Assembly: GCA_020027635.1 (NCBI GenBank)
Contig: JAHKKL010000090.1
Location: 1-6,895, forward strand
Direction: 5' to 3'
Origin: Gammaproteobacteria bacterium
GTDB taxonomy: Bacteria; Pseudomonadota; Gammaproteobacteria; UBA9214
DNA length: 6,895 bases
Part shown: positions 1 through 5,588 of the stretch, one piece after another
Numbering within the stretch: position 1 is the stretch's first letter
How the letters are laid out: each line of letters begins with the position of its first letter
Translations under genes and position numbers: made by a program
The notes under the pieces: generated by a model
The model's input: only the letters and a program-made list of their open reading frames with translations
Told to the model about the DNA's origin: nothing
The model's database searches: none

Positions 1-275
1 TCGCCACGCATGGCGGCCTCGCGGAGCTTGTTCCTTGCCAGTCCGAACTTGCGGTAGTAGCCGTGCGGACGCCCCGTGATGCGACAGCGGTTGCGCTGCC
101 GGGTCGGGCTGGCGTCACGCGGCAGTTCCTGCAGCTTGAGCTGGGCCTCATCGCGCGCTTCGTCGGTACTGTTCGGGTTCTTGATGACGGCCTTCAGTTC
201 GGCGCGCCTGGCGGCATACCGCTTTACGGTACGCGCCCGCTTCACTTCCCGGGCAATCATGGAATTCTTTGCCAT
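1..275 (-). CDS. rpsN: 30S ribosomal protein S14, long zinc-free form (3' end outside the window)
   Basis: S14 lies in the head of the 30S subunit beside S3, S10 and S19. From the ATG at 275 the frame stays open to the left edge and gives 91 residues; about ten more are expected, since the E. coli protein has 101. The product begins MAKNSMIAREVKRARTV and contains RAELKAVIKNPNSTDEAR, LKLQELPRDASPTRQRNRC, RITGRPHGYYRKFGLARNKL and REAAMRG. Only one cysteine (Cys64) is seen, with no CxxC pairs, so this is the long form that does not bind zinc, unlike the short form with a zinc ribbon. GAGG at 283-286, overlapping the rplE TGA stop, is seven bases before the ATG. The next gene of a normal spc operon would be rpsH, outside the window. 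Confidence 0.97.
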   Translation of the reverse strand, partial: MAKNSMIAREVKRARTVKRYAARRAELKAVIKNPNSTDEARDEAQLKLQELPRDASPTRQRNRCRITGRPHGYYRKFGLARNKLREAAMRG

Positions 276-284
276 GTTCCTACC

Positions 285-824
285 TCAGTTCCTGAACGGG
301 AAGTTGAACGCCGAGAGCAGCGCGCGTCCTTCCTGGTCCGTTTTCGCGGTTGTCGTAAACGTGATATCAAGCCCACGCAGGGTATCGATCTTGTCGTAGT
401 CGATTTCCGGAAAGATGATCTGCTCGCGAACACCCATGTTGTAGTTGCCGCGGCCGTCGAACGACCTGGTGTTCAGGCCGCGGAAGTCGCGGATTCGCGG
501 TATGGCGATGCTGATCAGCCGATCGAGAAATTCGTACATATGCTCGCGCCGCAGCGTCACCATGCAGCCGACGGGCCAGCCTTCACGCAGCTTGAAACTT
601 GCGACGGACTTGCGCGCCAGCGTGACCACCGGCTTCTGGCCGGCGATTTTCGTCATGTCGGCGACGGCGTTGTCGATCACCTTGCGGTCGCCGACGGCCT
701 CGCCCACGCCCATGTTGATCGTGATCTTGGTGAGACGCGGGATCTCCATGACGTTCTTGTAGCCAAACTGCTCCTGGAGCTGTTTGACCACGGTGTCGCG
801 ATAATATTCCTGCAGCCTGGCCAT
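285..824 (-). CDS. rplE: 50S ribosomal protein L5
   Basis: L5 binds 5S rRNA in the central protuberance and contacts P-site tRNA. At 179 residues it has exactly the E. coli length. Signatures are MARLQEYYRDTVVKQLQEQF, the L5 motif ITINMGVGEAVGDRK near 35-49, AGQKPVVTLARKSVASFKLR, IPRIRDFRGLNTRSFDGRGN near 108-127, MGVREQIIFPEIDYDKID and the C-terminal GRALLSAFNFPFRN. The start has GGAA at 832-835, seven bases upstream. In E. coli, S8 represses the spc operon at a 16S-like fold around the rplE start. Here the 17-base rplX-rplE gap shows only a possible four-pair GAUA/UAUC stem at the matching place, so an S8 site cannot be confirmed by eye. Confidence 0.98.
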   Translation of the reverse strand: MARLQEYYRDTVVKQLQEQFGYKNVMEIPRLTKITINMGVGEAVGDRKVIDNAVADMTKIAGQKPVVTLARKSVASFKLREGWPVGCMVTLRREHMYEFLDRLISIAIPRIRDFRGLNTRSFDGRGNYNMGVREQIIFPEIDYDKIDTLRGLDITFTTTAKTDQEGRALLSAFNFPFRN

Positions 825-841
825 ATCTTCATTCCATCAGA

Positions 842-1159
842 TCAGATGTCCACCACTTCACTGGTGGACTTGAAATAACGCACCTTGCGACCATCTCCCA
901 GGGTCCTGAAACCGACCCGGTCACCCTTGCTGGTTTGCGGGTTGTACAACATGATATTGGACGGATCGACGGGCATTTCCTTCTCGATGATGCCGCCGGG
1001 AACGCCGCGGCCCGGATTGGGCTTGGTGTGCCGCTTTACCATGTTGATATCGGAGACCAGGACACGGCCGTCCGGCATGACGCGCATGACGTTGCCGCGC
1101 TTGCCCTTGTCCTTGCCCGCGATCACCACGACTTCGTCACCCTTTCTGATTCTGCGCAT
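842..1159 (-). CDS. rplX: 50S ribosomal protein L24
   Basis: L24 starts 50S assembly by binding the 5' part of 23S rRNA, and later sits at the tunnel exit. The 105 residues (104 in E. coli) begin with a KOW motif, RRIRKGDEVVVIAGKDKGKR at residues 2-21, followed by GRVLVSDINMVKRHTKPNPG, PGGIIEKEMPVDPSNIMLYN and the end GDRVGFRTLGDGRKVRYFK. It starts nine bases after rplN; AGGA at 1167-1170 overlaps the rplN TAG stop and is spaced seven bases from the ATG, which suggests coupling. The extra C-terminal SEVVDI is unremarkable. Confidence 0.97.
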   Translation of the reverse strand: MRRIRKGDEVVVIAGKDKGKRGNVMRVMPDGRVLVSDINMVKRHTKPNPGRGVPGGIIEKEMPVDPSNIMLYNPQTSKGDRVGFRTLGDGRKVRYFKSTSEVVDI

Positions 1160-1168
1160 GGTCCTGTC

Positions 1169-1537
1169 CTACAATACTTCCGGTGCCAGCGAGATGATCT
1201 TCATGAAGCGCTCGCTGCGCAGCTCTCGGGTCACCGGGCCAAAGATACGTGTACCGATCGGTTGCAGCTGGTTGTTCAGCAGCACGGCGGCGTTGCCGTC
1301 GAAGCGGATCAGCGAACCGTCCTGGCGGCGCACGCCCTTGCGGGTGCGCACCACGACCGCGTTATAGACGTCGCCCTTCTTCACCTTGCCGCGCGGTATG
1401 GCTTCCTTCACGCTGACCTTGATGATGTCACCGATGCCGGCATAGCGCCGGTGTGAACCGCCCAGCACCTTGATGCACATCAGACGGCGGGCTCCGCTGT
1501 TGTCGGCGACATCCAGTATTGATTGCATCTGTATCAT
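1169..1537 (-). CDS. rplN: 50S ribosomal protein L14
   Basis: L14 lies on the 50S interface, forms a bridge to 16S rRNA, and is the binding target of the silencing factor RsfS. The 122 residues (123 in E. coli) start MIQMQSILDVADNSGARRLM and contain CIKVLGGSHRRYAGIGDII, KEAIPRGKVKKGDVYNAVVV, KGVRRQDGSLIRFDGNAAVL and the invariant ending GTRIFGPVTRELRSERFMKI. The one-residue difference lies in the LLNNQLQPIG turn. The start has only a short GGA motif about eight bases upstream. A three-codon frame ATG CAA GCA TGA ends across the rplN start. In E. coli this gene opens the spc operon; no obvious promoter is seen in the 45-base gap here. Confidence 0.98.
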   Translation of the reverse strand: MIQMQSILDVADNSGARRLMCIKVLGGSHRRYAGIGDIIKVSVKEAIPRGKVKKGDVYNAVVVRTRKGVRRQDGSLIRFDGNAAVLLNNQLQPIGTRIFGPVTRELRSERFMKIISLAPEVL

Positions 1538-1566
1538 GCTTGCATTCCGTCCGTAGGTTTCCCGCT

Positions 1567-1583
1567 GCCGGGATGCGCCCGGC
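1567..1583 (-). other. Hairpin directly after the rpsQ stop, at the S10/spc junction
   Basis: GCCGGG-ATGCG-CCCGGC forms a six-pair GC stem with a five-base loop, and includes the last base of the rpsQ TAG stop. In the transcript a second, competing pairing (CCCG-GCAG-CGGG) is possible just downstream. No U-run follows, so it does not look like an intrinsic terminator. It occupies part of the 45-base rpsQ-rplN gap, the point where E. coli ends the S10 operon and begins spc. It may modulate processing or coupling, or be chance in GC-rich DNA. Confidence 0.4.
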
Positions 1584-1843
1584 TACTCGCCGCGCTCGAT
1601 AATATCGACCAGCCGCCACGCCTTGGTCTTCGAAATGGGGCGGCACTGTTCTATGGTCACCGTATCGCCTTCCTGGCAGGCGTTCTGTTCGTCATGCACA
1701 TGCAGCTTCGACGAACGGCGTATGTATTTCCCGTAGATGGGATGCTTGACCTTGCGCTCTATCAGCACGGTTACCGTCTTGTCCATCTTGTTGCTGACGA
1801 CCCTGCCGGTGACGGTGCGCGTTACTTCCGTAGTCTCGCTCAT
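1583..1843 (-). CDS. rpsQ: 30S ribosomal protein S17
   Basis: S17 is a primary 16S rRNA binding protein with an OB fold, important early in 30S body assembly. The 86 residues (84 in E. coli) carry VTGRVVSNKMDKTVTVLIER near 10-29, the diagnostic KHPIYGKYIRRSSKLHVHDE near 33-52, and the end ECRPISKTKAWRLVDIIE-like CRPISKTKAWRLVDIIER. The N-terminus (MSETTEVTR) is slightly extended. The start ATG overlaps the rpmC stop (ATGA), with GGGTGA at 1850-1855 six bases upstream. This is the last gene of the S10 operon in E. coli. Here only 45 bases follow before rplN. Confidence 0.97.
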   Translation of the reverse strand: MSETTEVTRTVTGRVVSNKMDKTVTVLIERKVKHPIYGKYIRRSSKLHVHDEQNACQEGDTVTIEQCRPISKTKAWRLVDIIERGE

Positions 1844-2043
1844 GATGACTCACCCGCCCTGATCTTCTCGTTAATCACCGTATTGATACGCGCGATGTCC
1901 TTGCGCACCTTGTACACCTGGTCCGGACGCGACAGCTGCCCGGTGCCGCGCTGCATGTAGAGGTTGAACCTCTCGCGCAGCAGGTTATGCAGTTCCATCC
2001 GCAGTTCACTGACCGATCTGTTGCGTAGTTCCGCCGCTTTCAT
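1840..2043 (-). CDS. rpmC: 50S ribosomal protein L29
   Basis: L29 is a small two-helix protein beside L23 at the tunnel exit. From the ATG at 2043 the product is 67 residues, starting MKAAELRNRSVSELRMEL, with LLRERFNLYMQRGTGQL in the first half and KVRKDIARINTVINEK in the second helix. A GTG at 2046-2044 is in frame directly upstream. I prefer the ATG because L29 proteins normally begin MKA-ELR and because it gives a one-base TGATG overlap with the rplP stop. The only nearby Shine-Dalgarno-like sequence is GGTGA at 2048-2052, spaced four bases from the ATG, so reinitiation by ribosomes finishing rplP is likely. The C-terminal end overlaps rpsQ by four bases (ATGA). Confidence 0.95.
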   Translation of the reverse strand: MKAAELRNRSVSELRMELHNLLRERFNLYMQRGTGQLSRPDQVYKVRKDIARINTVINEKIRAGESS

Positions 2044-2456
2044 CACATCACCGTCCGCGTCACGAAGGTTGTCTTGAACGGCAGCTTGGCGGCCGCCAGC
2101 TTGAATGCCTCACGGGCGATCTCCTCCGAGACGCCGTCGATTTCATAGAGCACGCGGCCCGGCTGGATCTGCGCGATCCAGTACTCGACGTTGCCCTTGC
2201 CCTTGCCCATGCGCACCTCGATGGGCTTCTTCGTAATCGGCACATCCGGGAACACGCGGATCCAGAGTTTGCCGCCGCGCTTGACGTGGCGGGAAATCGC
2301 CCGCCGCGCCGCCTCGATCTGGCGGGCCGTCATGCGCCCGCGCGCCGTCGCCTTGAGCGCGTATTCGCCGAAACTGACCTTGTTGCCGCGCTGGGCGTAG
2401 CCGCGGTTGTGCCCCGTCTGCTTCTTGCGGAATTTGGTTCTCTTGGGCTGTAACAT
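2043..2456 (-). CDS. rplP: 50S ribosomal protein L16
   Basis: L16 is a late-assembly protein that positions the A-site tRNA elbow and organises 23S rRNA near the peptidyl transferase centre. The 137 residues include MLQPKRTKFRKKQTG, LTARQIEAARRA-like MTARQIEAARRAISR near 42-56, KLWIRVFPDVPITKKP, the very conserved VRMGKGKGNVEYW, and the end KLPFKTTFVTRTVM. Arg82 matches E. coli Arg81, the target of the 2-oxoglutarate oxygenase YcfD/RoxA; whether the enzyme exists here cannot be seen. A GGAG site at 2464-2467 is seven bases before the ATG. The TGA stop shares its A with the preferred ATG of rpmC (TGATG). Confidence 0.98.
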   Translation of the reverse strand: MLQPKRTKFRKKQTGHNRGYAQRGNKVSFGEYALKATARGRMTARQIEAARRAISRHVKRGGKLWIRVFPDVPITKKPIEVRMGKGKGNVEYWIAQIQPGRVLYEIDGVSEEIAREAFKLAAAKLPFKTTFVTRTVM

Positions 2457-2471
2457 GGATGCACTCCGTTA

Positions 2472-3146
2472 TCAGGATGCCGCAGGGCGGGCGGTTTCCG
2501 CCTCGGCCTCTTCGCCCTTGTCAAACACCTCGCCCTTGAAGATCCATACCTTGACGCCGATCTTGCCGTAGGTGGTGTTGGCCTCCGCCACGCCGTAGTC
2601 GATGTCGGCACGCAGCGTATGCAGCGGCACCCGTCCCTCGCGATACCACTCGGAGCGTGCGATTTCCGCGCCGTTCAAACGCCCGCCGACGTTGATCTTG
2701 ATGCCCTCGGCGCCGATGCGCATGGCGTTGCTGACCGCCCGCTTCATGGCGCGGCGGAACATGATGCGCCGTTCCAGCTGCTGGGCGACGCTCTCCGCGA
2801 CCAGGTAGGCGTCCAGTTCCGGCTTGCGTATCTCCTCGATGTTGATATTGACCGGGATACCCATGCGCGCGGACACCTCCTTGCGCAGGCGGTCGATATC
2901 CTCTCCCTTCTTGCCGATCACGATGCCGGGGCGCGCGGTATGTATCGTGATCAGGGCATTGTGCGCCGGACGGGAAATCTGCACGCGGCTCACCGACGCC
3001 TGGGAAAGGCGTTTCTTGATGAACTCGCGGATCTCCAGATCCGTATTGAGGTAGTCGGCATAATGTCTCGAGTCGGCATACCACGTGGACGTCCAGTCCT
3101 TGACGATGCCGAGCCTGATGCCTGTTGGATGTACTTTGTGACCCAT
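2472..3146 (-). CDS. rpsC: 30S ribosomal protein S3
   Basis: S3 forms part of the mRNA entry tunnel of the 30S subunit and, with S4 and S5, helps unwind incoming mRNA. The 224 residues contain the N-terminal MGHKVHPTGIRLGIVKDW, a KH type-II RNA-binding domain with the GKKG loop at 78-81, and the C-terminal domain with RRAMKRAVSNAMRIGA and SEWYREGRVPLHTLRADIDY. Arg131, Arg132 and Lys135, linked to helicase activity in E. coli, are all present. The extreme C-terminus is acidic (GEEAEAETA) and about nine residues shorter than the E. coli protein, which ends in a lysine/arginine-rich tail. The start has AGAGG at 3158-3162, a rather long eleven bases upstream. The neighbours are rplV (28 bases) and rplP (15 bases). 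Confidence 0.98.
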   Translation of the reverse strand: MGHKVHPTGIRLGIVKDWTSTWYADSRHYADYLNTDLEIREFIKKRLSQASVSRVQISRPAHNALITIHTARPGIVIGKKGEDIDRLRKEVSARMGIPVNINIEEIRKPELDAYLVAESVAQQLERRIMFRRAMKRAVSNAMRIGAEGIKINVGGRLNGAEIARSEWYREGRVPLHTLRADIDYGVAEANTTYGKIGVKVWIFKGEVFDKGEEAEAETARPAAS

Positions 3147-3174
3147 GCCGCTATGCGCCTCTACCAGTTTGAAT

Positions 3175-3510
3175 TCACTTGTCGCCCACCGTAATGGTGA
3201 TATGGCTGTTGCGTTTGAGTATACGGTTGCCCCGGCCCTTGGCGCGCGCCTGGAAGCGCTTCAGTGTCCGGCCCTCGTTGACGCAGATCGAGGCCACCCT
3301 GAGCTCATCGATATCCGCGCCTTCATTGTGTTCCGCGTTGGCGATGGCCGACTCCAGCACCTTGCGCACCATCGCGGCGGCCTTCTTCGGGCTGAAGGTC
3401 AACACGTTCAATGCCCTTTCAACCGGAAGACCGCGTATCTGGTCGGCAACCAGCCGGCACTTCTGCGGCGCAATCCGCGCATGCTTCAATGTCGCACTGA
3501 CCTGCATCAT
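3175..3510 (-). CDS. rplV: 50S ribosomal protein L22
   Basis: L22 binds all domains of 23S rRNA, and its beta hairpin narrows the peptide tunnel. The product has 111 residues counted from the first of two consecutive ATG codons (110 in E. coli). Family signatures are LKHARIAPQKCRLVADQIRG near residues 8-27, KVLESAIANAEHNEGADID near 50-68, and the hairpin with LKRFQARAKGRGNRILKR near 83-100. Residues 83-85 (LKR) match the E. coli MKR triplet whose deletion gives macrolide resistance; no deletion is present. AAGGGG at 3516-3521 lies five bases from the first ATG and eight from the second, so the true start may be at 3507. The gap from rpsS is nine bases. Confidence 0.97.
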   Translation of the reverse strand: MMQVSATLKHARIAPQKCRLVADQIRGLPVERALNVLTFSPKKAAAMVRKVLESAIANAEHNEGADIDELRVASICVNEGRTLKRFQARAKGRGNRILKRNSHITITVGDK

Positions 3511-3519
3511 TCTGTCCCC

Positions 3520-3792
3520 TTACTTCGCCTTCCTGTCGGCCGCATGACCCTTGAAGGTCCGCGTCAGGGCGAACTCGCCCAGCTTGTGTCCGACCATGTT
3601 TTCGTTGACGAGCACCGGCACGTGCTGGCGCCCGTTGTGCACGGCGATCGTCAGACCCACCATATCCGGTATGACCATCGAGCGCCGCGACCAGGTCTTG
3701 ATCGGTCGCTTGCTGTTTTCCGCGACCGCCTGTTCCACCTTCTTCAGCAGATGGGTATCAATGAACGGTCCCTTTCTAATCGAGCGTGGCAC
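3520..3792 (-). CDS. rpsS: 30S ribosomal protein S19 (GTG start)
   Basis: S19 lies in the head of the 30S subunit, forms a pair with S13 and contacts the large subunit near the A-site tRNA. The 90-residue product has the canonical start PRSIRKGPFIDTHLLKKVE, then the RNA-binding signature TWSRRSMVIPDMVGLTIAVH and GRQHVPVLVNENMVGHKLG, and ends in the basic GHAADRKAK. The start codon is GTG. This choice is firm, because the encoded protein aligns with S19 from its first residue and a GAGGA motif at 3802-3806 lies nine bases upstream. It is one of the few non-ATG starts in the window. The TAA stop overlaps the AAGGGG binding site of rplV. Confidence 0.98.
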   Translation of the reverse strand: MPRSIRKGPFIDTHLLKKVEQAVAENSKRPIKTWSRRSMVIPDMVGLTIAVHNGRQHVPVLVNENMVGHKLGEFALTRTFKGHAADRKAK

Positions 3793-3810
3793 GGTTGCTG
3801 ATCCTCGTGA

Positions 3811-4638
3811 TTACTTGTTGTGGCGGCGTCTGATGATCATGCCGCTGGTGCGCTTGTTCCTGCGCGTACGGTAGCCCTTGGTCGGCGTGCCCCAGGGGCT
3901 GACCGGATGCCGTCCACCGGATGTCCTGCCCTCGCCGCCGCCGTGCGGATGATCGACCGGGTTCATGGCGACGCCGCGCACCGTCGGACGTATGCCGCGC
4001 CAGCGCTTGGCGCCAGCCTTCCCCAGCGTGCGCAGGTTGTGTTCGATATTGCCGACCTCGCCGATGGTGGCCATGCAGTCCGCCAGCACCTTGCGCATCT
4101 CGCCGGAGCGCAGACGCAGGGTGGCATGATCGCCTTCGCGGGCGACCAGCTGCACGCTGCTGCCCGCGCTGCGGGCCAGCTGACCACCCTTGCCGGGCTT
4201 CATCTCGACATTGTGCACCATGCTGCCGACGGGCACATTGCGCAGCGGCATGGCATTGCCCGCCTTGATGGGCGCATCGCTGCCGCTGCGCAGCTCGTTG
4301 CCGGCCGCCACGCCCTTTGGCGCGAGGATGTAGCGTCGTTCGCCATCGGCGTAGAGCAGCAGGGCGATATGCGCCGAACGGTTCGGATCGTATTCGATGC
4401 GTTCCACCCGGGCCGGCACGCCGGTCTTGTCCCGCTTGAAATCGATCAGACGATAAAGCTGCTTGTGGCCGCCGCCCTGATGCCGGGTGGTGATGCGCCC
4501 GGCATTGTTCCTGCCGCCGTTCTTGGCCTTGGTGGTGACCAGCGCGGAATGCGGACGGCCCTTGTGCAGGCCGGGCGTTACCACCTTGACGACGAAGCGG
4601 CGTCCGGGTGATGTCGGGTTTGCTTTTACCAGTGGCAT
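3811..4638 (-). CDS. rplB: 50S ribosomal protein L2
   Basis: L2 is needed for subunit joining and supports peptidyl transferase activity; it is among the most conserved ribosomal proteins. The 275 residues (273 in E. coli) include the N-terminal NPTSPGRRFVVKVV, the RNA-binding OB-like region with GRITTRHQGGGHKQLYR at residues 48-63, DGERRYILAPKG near 98-109, the SH3-like part with VHNVEMKPGKGGQLARSAG at 141-159, and the C-terminal MNPVDHPHGGGEG. His230 in that last motif matches the functionally important E. coli residue usually called His229 (numbered without the initiator Met). The C-terminus is basic (TRRNKRTSG, RRRHNK). An AAAGG site lies eight bases before the ATG. The gene ends 18 bases before rpsS. 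Confidence 0.99.
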   Translation of the reverse strand: MPLVKANPTSPGRRFVVKVVTPGLHKGRPHSALVTTKAKNGGRNNAGRITTRHQGGGHKQLYRLIDFKRDKTGVPARVERIEYDPNRSAHIALLLYADGERRYILAPKGVAAGNELRSGSDAPIKAGNAMPLRNVPVGSMVHNVEMKPGKGGQLARSAGSSVQLVAREGDHATLRLRSGEMRKVLADCMATIGEVGNIEHNLRTLGKAGAKRWRGIRPTVRGVAMNPVDHPHGGGEGRTSGGRHPVSPWGTPTKGYRTRRNKRTSGMIIRRRHNK

Positions 4639-4658
4639 ATCTTCAACCTTTGCGGCGA

Positions 4659-4672
4659 TCCGCTGTCGCGGA
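4659..4672 (-). other. Small hairpin in the rplW-rplB gap
   Basis: In the 38-base gap between rplW and rplB the bases TCCGC-TGTC-GCGGA form a five-pair stem with a four-base loop. It has no T-run and is too short to be a terminator. It lies just upstream of the AAAGG ribosome binding site of rplB (4647-4651), so it could affect translation, but it may be chance in GC-rich DNA. Confidence 0.3.
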
Positions 4673-4676
4673 CGGC

Positions 4677-4973
4677 TTACTCCTTACCCATGAAATCGAT
4701 GTCATGACCTTCGGCCAGGGTCACATAGGCCTTTTTCCAGTTCACGCGCCGGCCCATCGTCTGGCCGAAGCGCTTGGTCTTGCCGTGCACGCTGGAAGTC
4801 TGCACGCCCTTCACCTTGACATCGAACATCAGTTCCACCGCCTGGCGAATCTCCGGCTTGCTCGCGCCCGGCAGCACCTTGAACACGAACTGCCGGTTGG
4901 CGTCGGCGACGCGCGAACTCTTCTCCGAAATCACCGGCGCCAGCAGCACCTTCATCAGACGTTCCTGGTTCAT
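4677..4973 (-). CDS. rplW: 50S ribosomal protein L23
   Basis: L23 lies at the exit of the peptide tunnel, where trigger factor and the signal recognition particle dock. The 98 residues compare with 100 in E. coli. The family features are the N-terminal ERLMKVLLAPVISEKSS, the central AVELMFDVKVKGVQT, the basic extension GKTKRFGQTMGRRVNWKKAY that reaches into rRNA, and the end TLAEGHDIDFMG. The start overlaps the rplD stop by four bases (ATGA). A strong GAGGAG site at 4982-4987, inside the end of rplD, is spaced eight bases from the ATG. The overlap and strong site together suggest tightly coupled translation with L4. Confidence 0.97.
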   Translation of the reverse strand: MNQERLMKVLLAPVISEKSSRVADANRQFVFKVLPGASKPEIRQAVELMFDVKVKGVQTSSVHGKTKRFGQTMGRRVNWKKAYVTLAEGHDIDFMGKE

Positions 4974-5578
4974 GCCAGACGCTCCTCTATCTGCCTGAGT
5001 GCACTGGTCGTGACCACGACCTTGTCAAAACCGACCAGGCTGACGGGATCCACGCCCGATGCCTCGCACACGGCCACCCGCGGCAGGTTGCGCGCCGCGA
5101 GGTACAGCTTGTCATCCGGCGAATCGGTCACGATCAGTACATTGTCGAGCCCCAGCAGCTTGAGCTTGCCGACCAGCTCCCGGGTCCTCGGCGCCTCGAC
5201 ATCAAACGATTCGACGGCGACCAGGCGATCCTGCCGGACCAGCTCGGACAGGATGGAGCGCATCGCGAGGCGGTACATCTTGCGGTTGATCTTCTGCGTA
5301 TAGTCGCGCGGGCGCGCCGCGAAGATCTTGCCGCCGGTGCGCCACAGGGGACTGCGCGATGTGCCGGCGCGCGCACGGCCGGTACCCTTCTGCCGCCAGG
5401 GCTTGCTTCCGCCGCCGCTCACCTCGCCGCGCGTTTTCTGCTTGGCGGTGCCGGCGCGTGCACCGGCGAGACAGGCCGTCACCACCTGGTGCACCAGAGC
5501 CTCGCGGAAATCCTGCGCAAAGGTGTCGTCCGACACCCGCACCGACCCCGAACCACCGCCATGCAACTGCAATTCCAT
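4970..5578 (-). CDS. rplD: 50S ribosomal protein L4
   Basis: L4 binds 23S rRNA early in assembly, and its long loop lines the nascent-peptide tunnel. In E. coli it also represses its own operon at the S10 leader. The 202 residues cover the whole family length. The tunnel loop is at about residues 43-90, with QKTRGEVSGGG, KPWRQKGTGRARAG and FAARPRDYTQK. Lys64 corresponds to E. coli Lys63, where substitution gives erythromycin resistance; here the wild-type residue is present. The later ILSELVRQDRL and FDKVVVTTSAL segments are also typical. AGGAG at 5586-5590, seven bases before the ATG, overlaps the rplC stop codon, which suggests coupled translation. The stop overlaps the rplW start as ATGA. 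No E. coli-style L4 target leader is visible upstream of rpsJ. Confidence 0.98.
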   Translation of the reverse strand: MELQLHGGGSGSVRVSDDTFAQDFREALVHQVVTACLAGARAGTAKQKTRGEVSGGGSKPWRQKGTGRARAGTSRSPLWRTGGKIFAARPRDYTQKINRKMYRLAMRSILSELVRQDRLVAVESFDVEAPRTRELVGKLKLLGLDNVLIVTDSPDDKLYLAARNLPRVAVCEASGVDPVSLVGFDKVVVTTSALRQIEERLA

Positions 5579-5588
5579 GATGCCGCTC

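Noticed and set aside
63..878. 271-codon open frame on the plus strand opposite rpsN, rplE and the end of rplX
   Set aside because: It spans three conserved genes antisense and carries no recognisable motif, so it is a compositional shadow.
2521..3084. 187-codon minus-strand frame inside rpsC
   Set aside because: It is a +1/-1 frame shadow of S3, rich in Arg/Gly/Pro, and the S3 frame covers the region perfectly.
3820..4611. 263-codon open frame on the plus strand opposite rplB
   Set aside because: It is the mirror of the L2 coding frame, low in complexity and rich in Ala/His/Gly, and shows no family similarity that I recognise.
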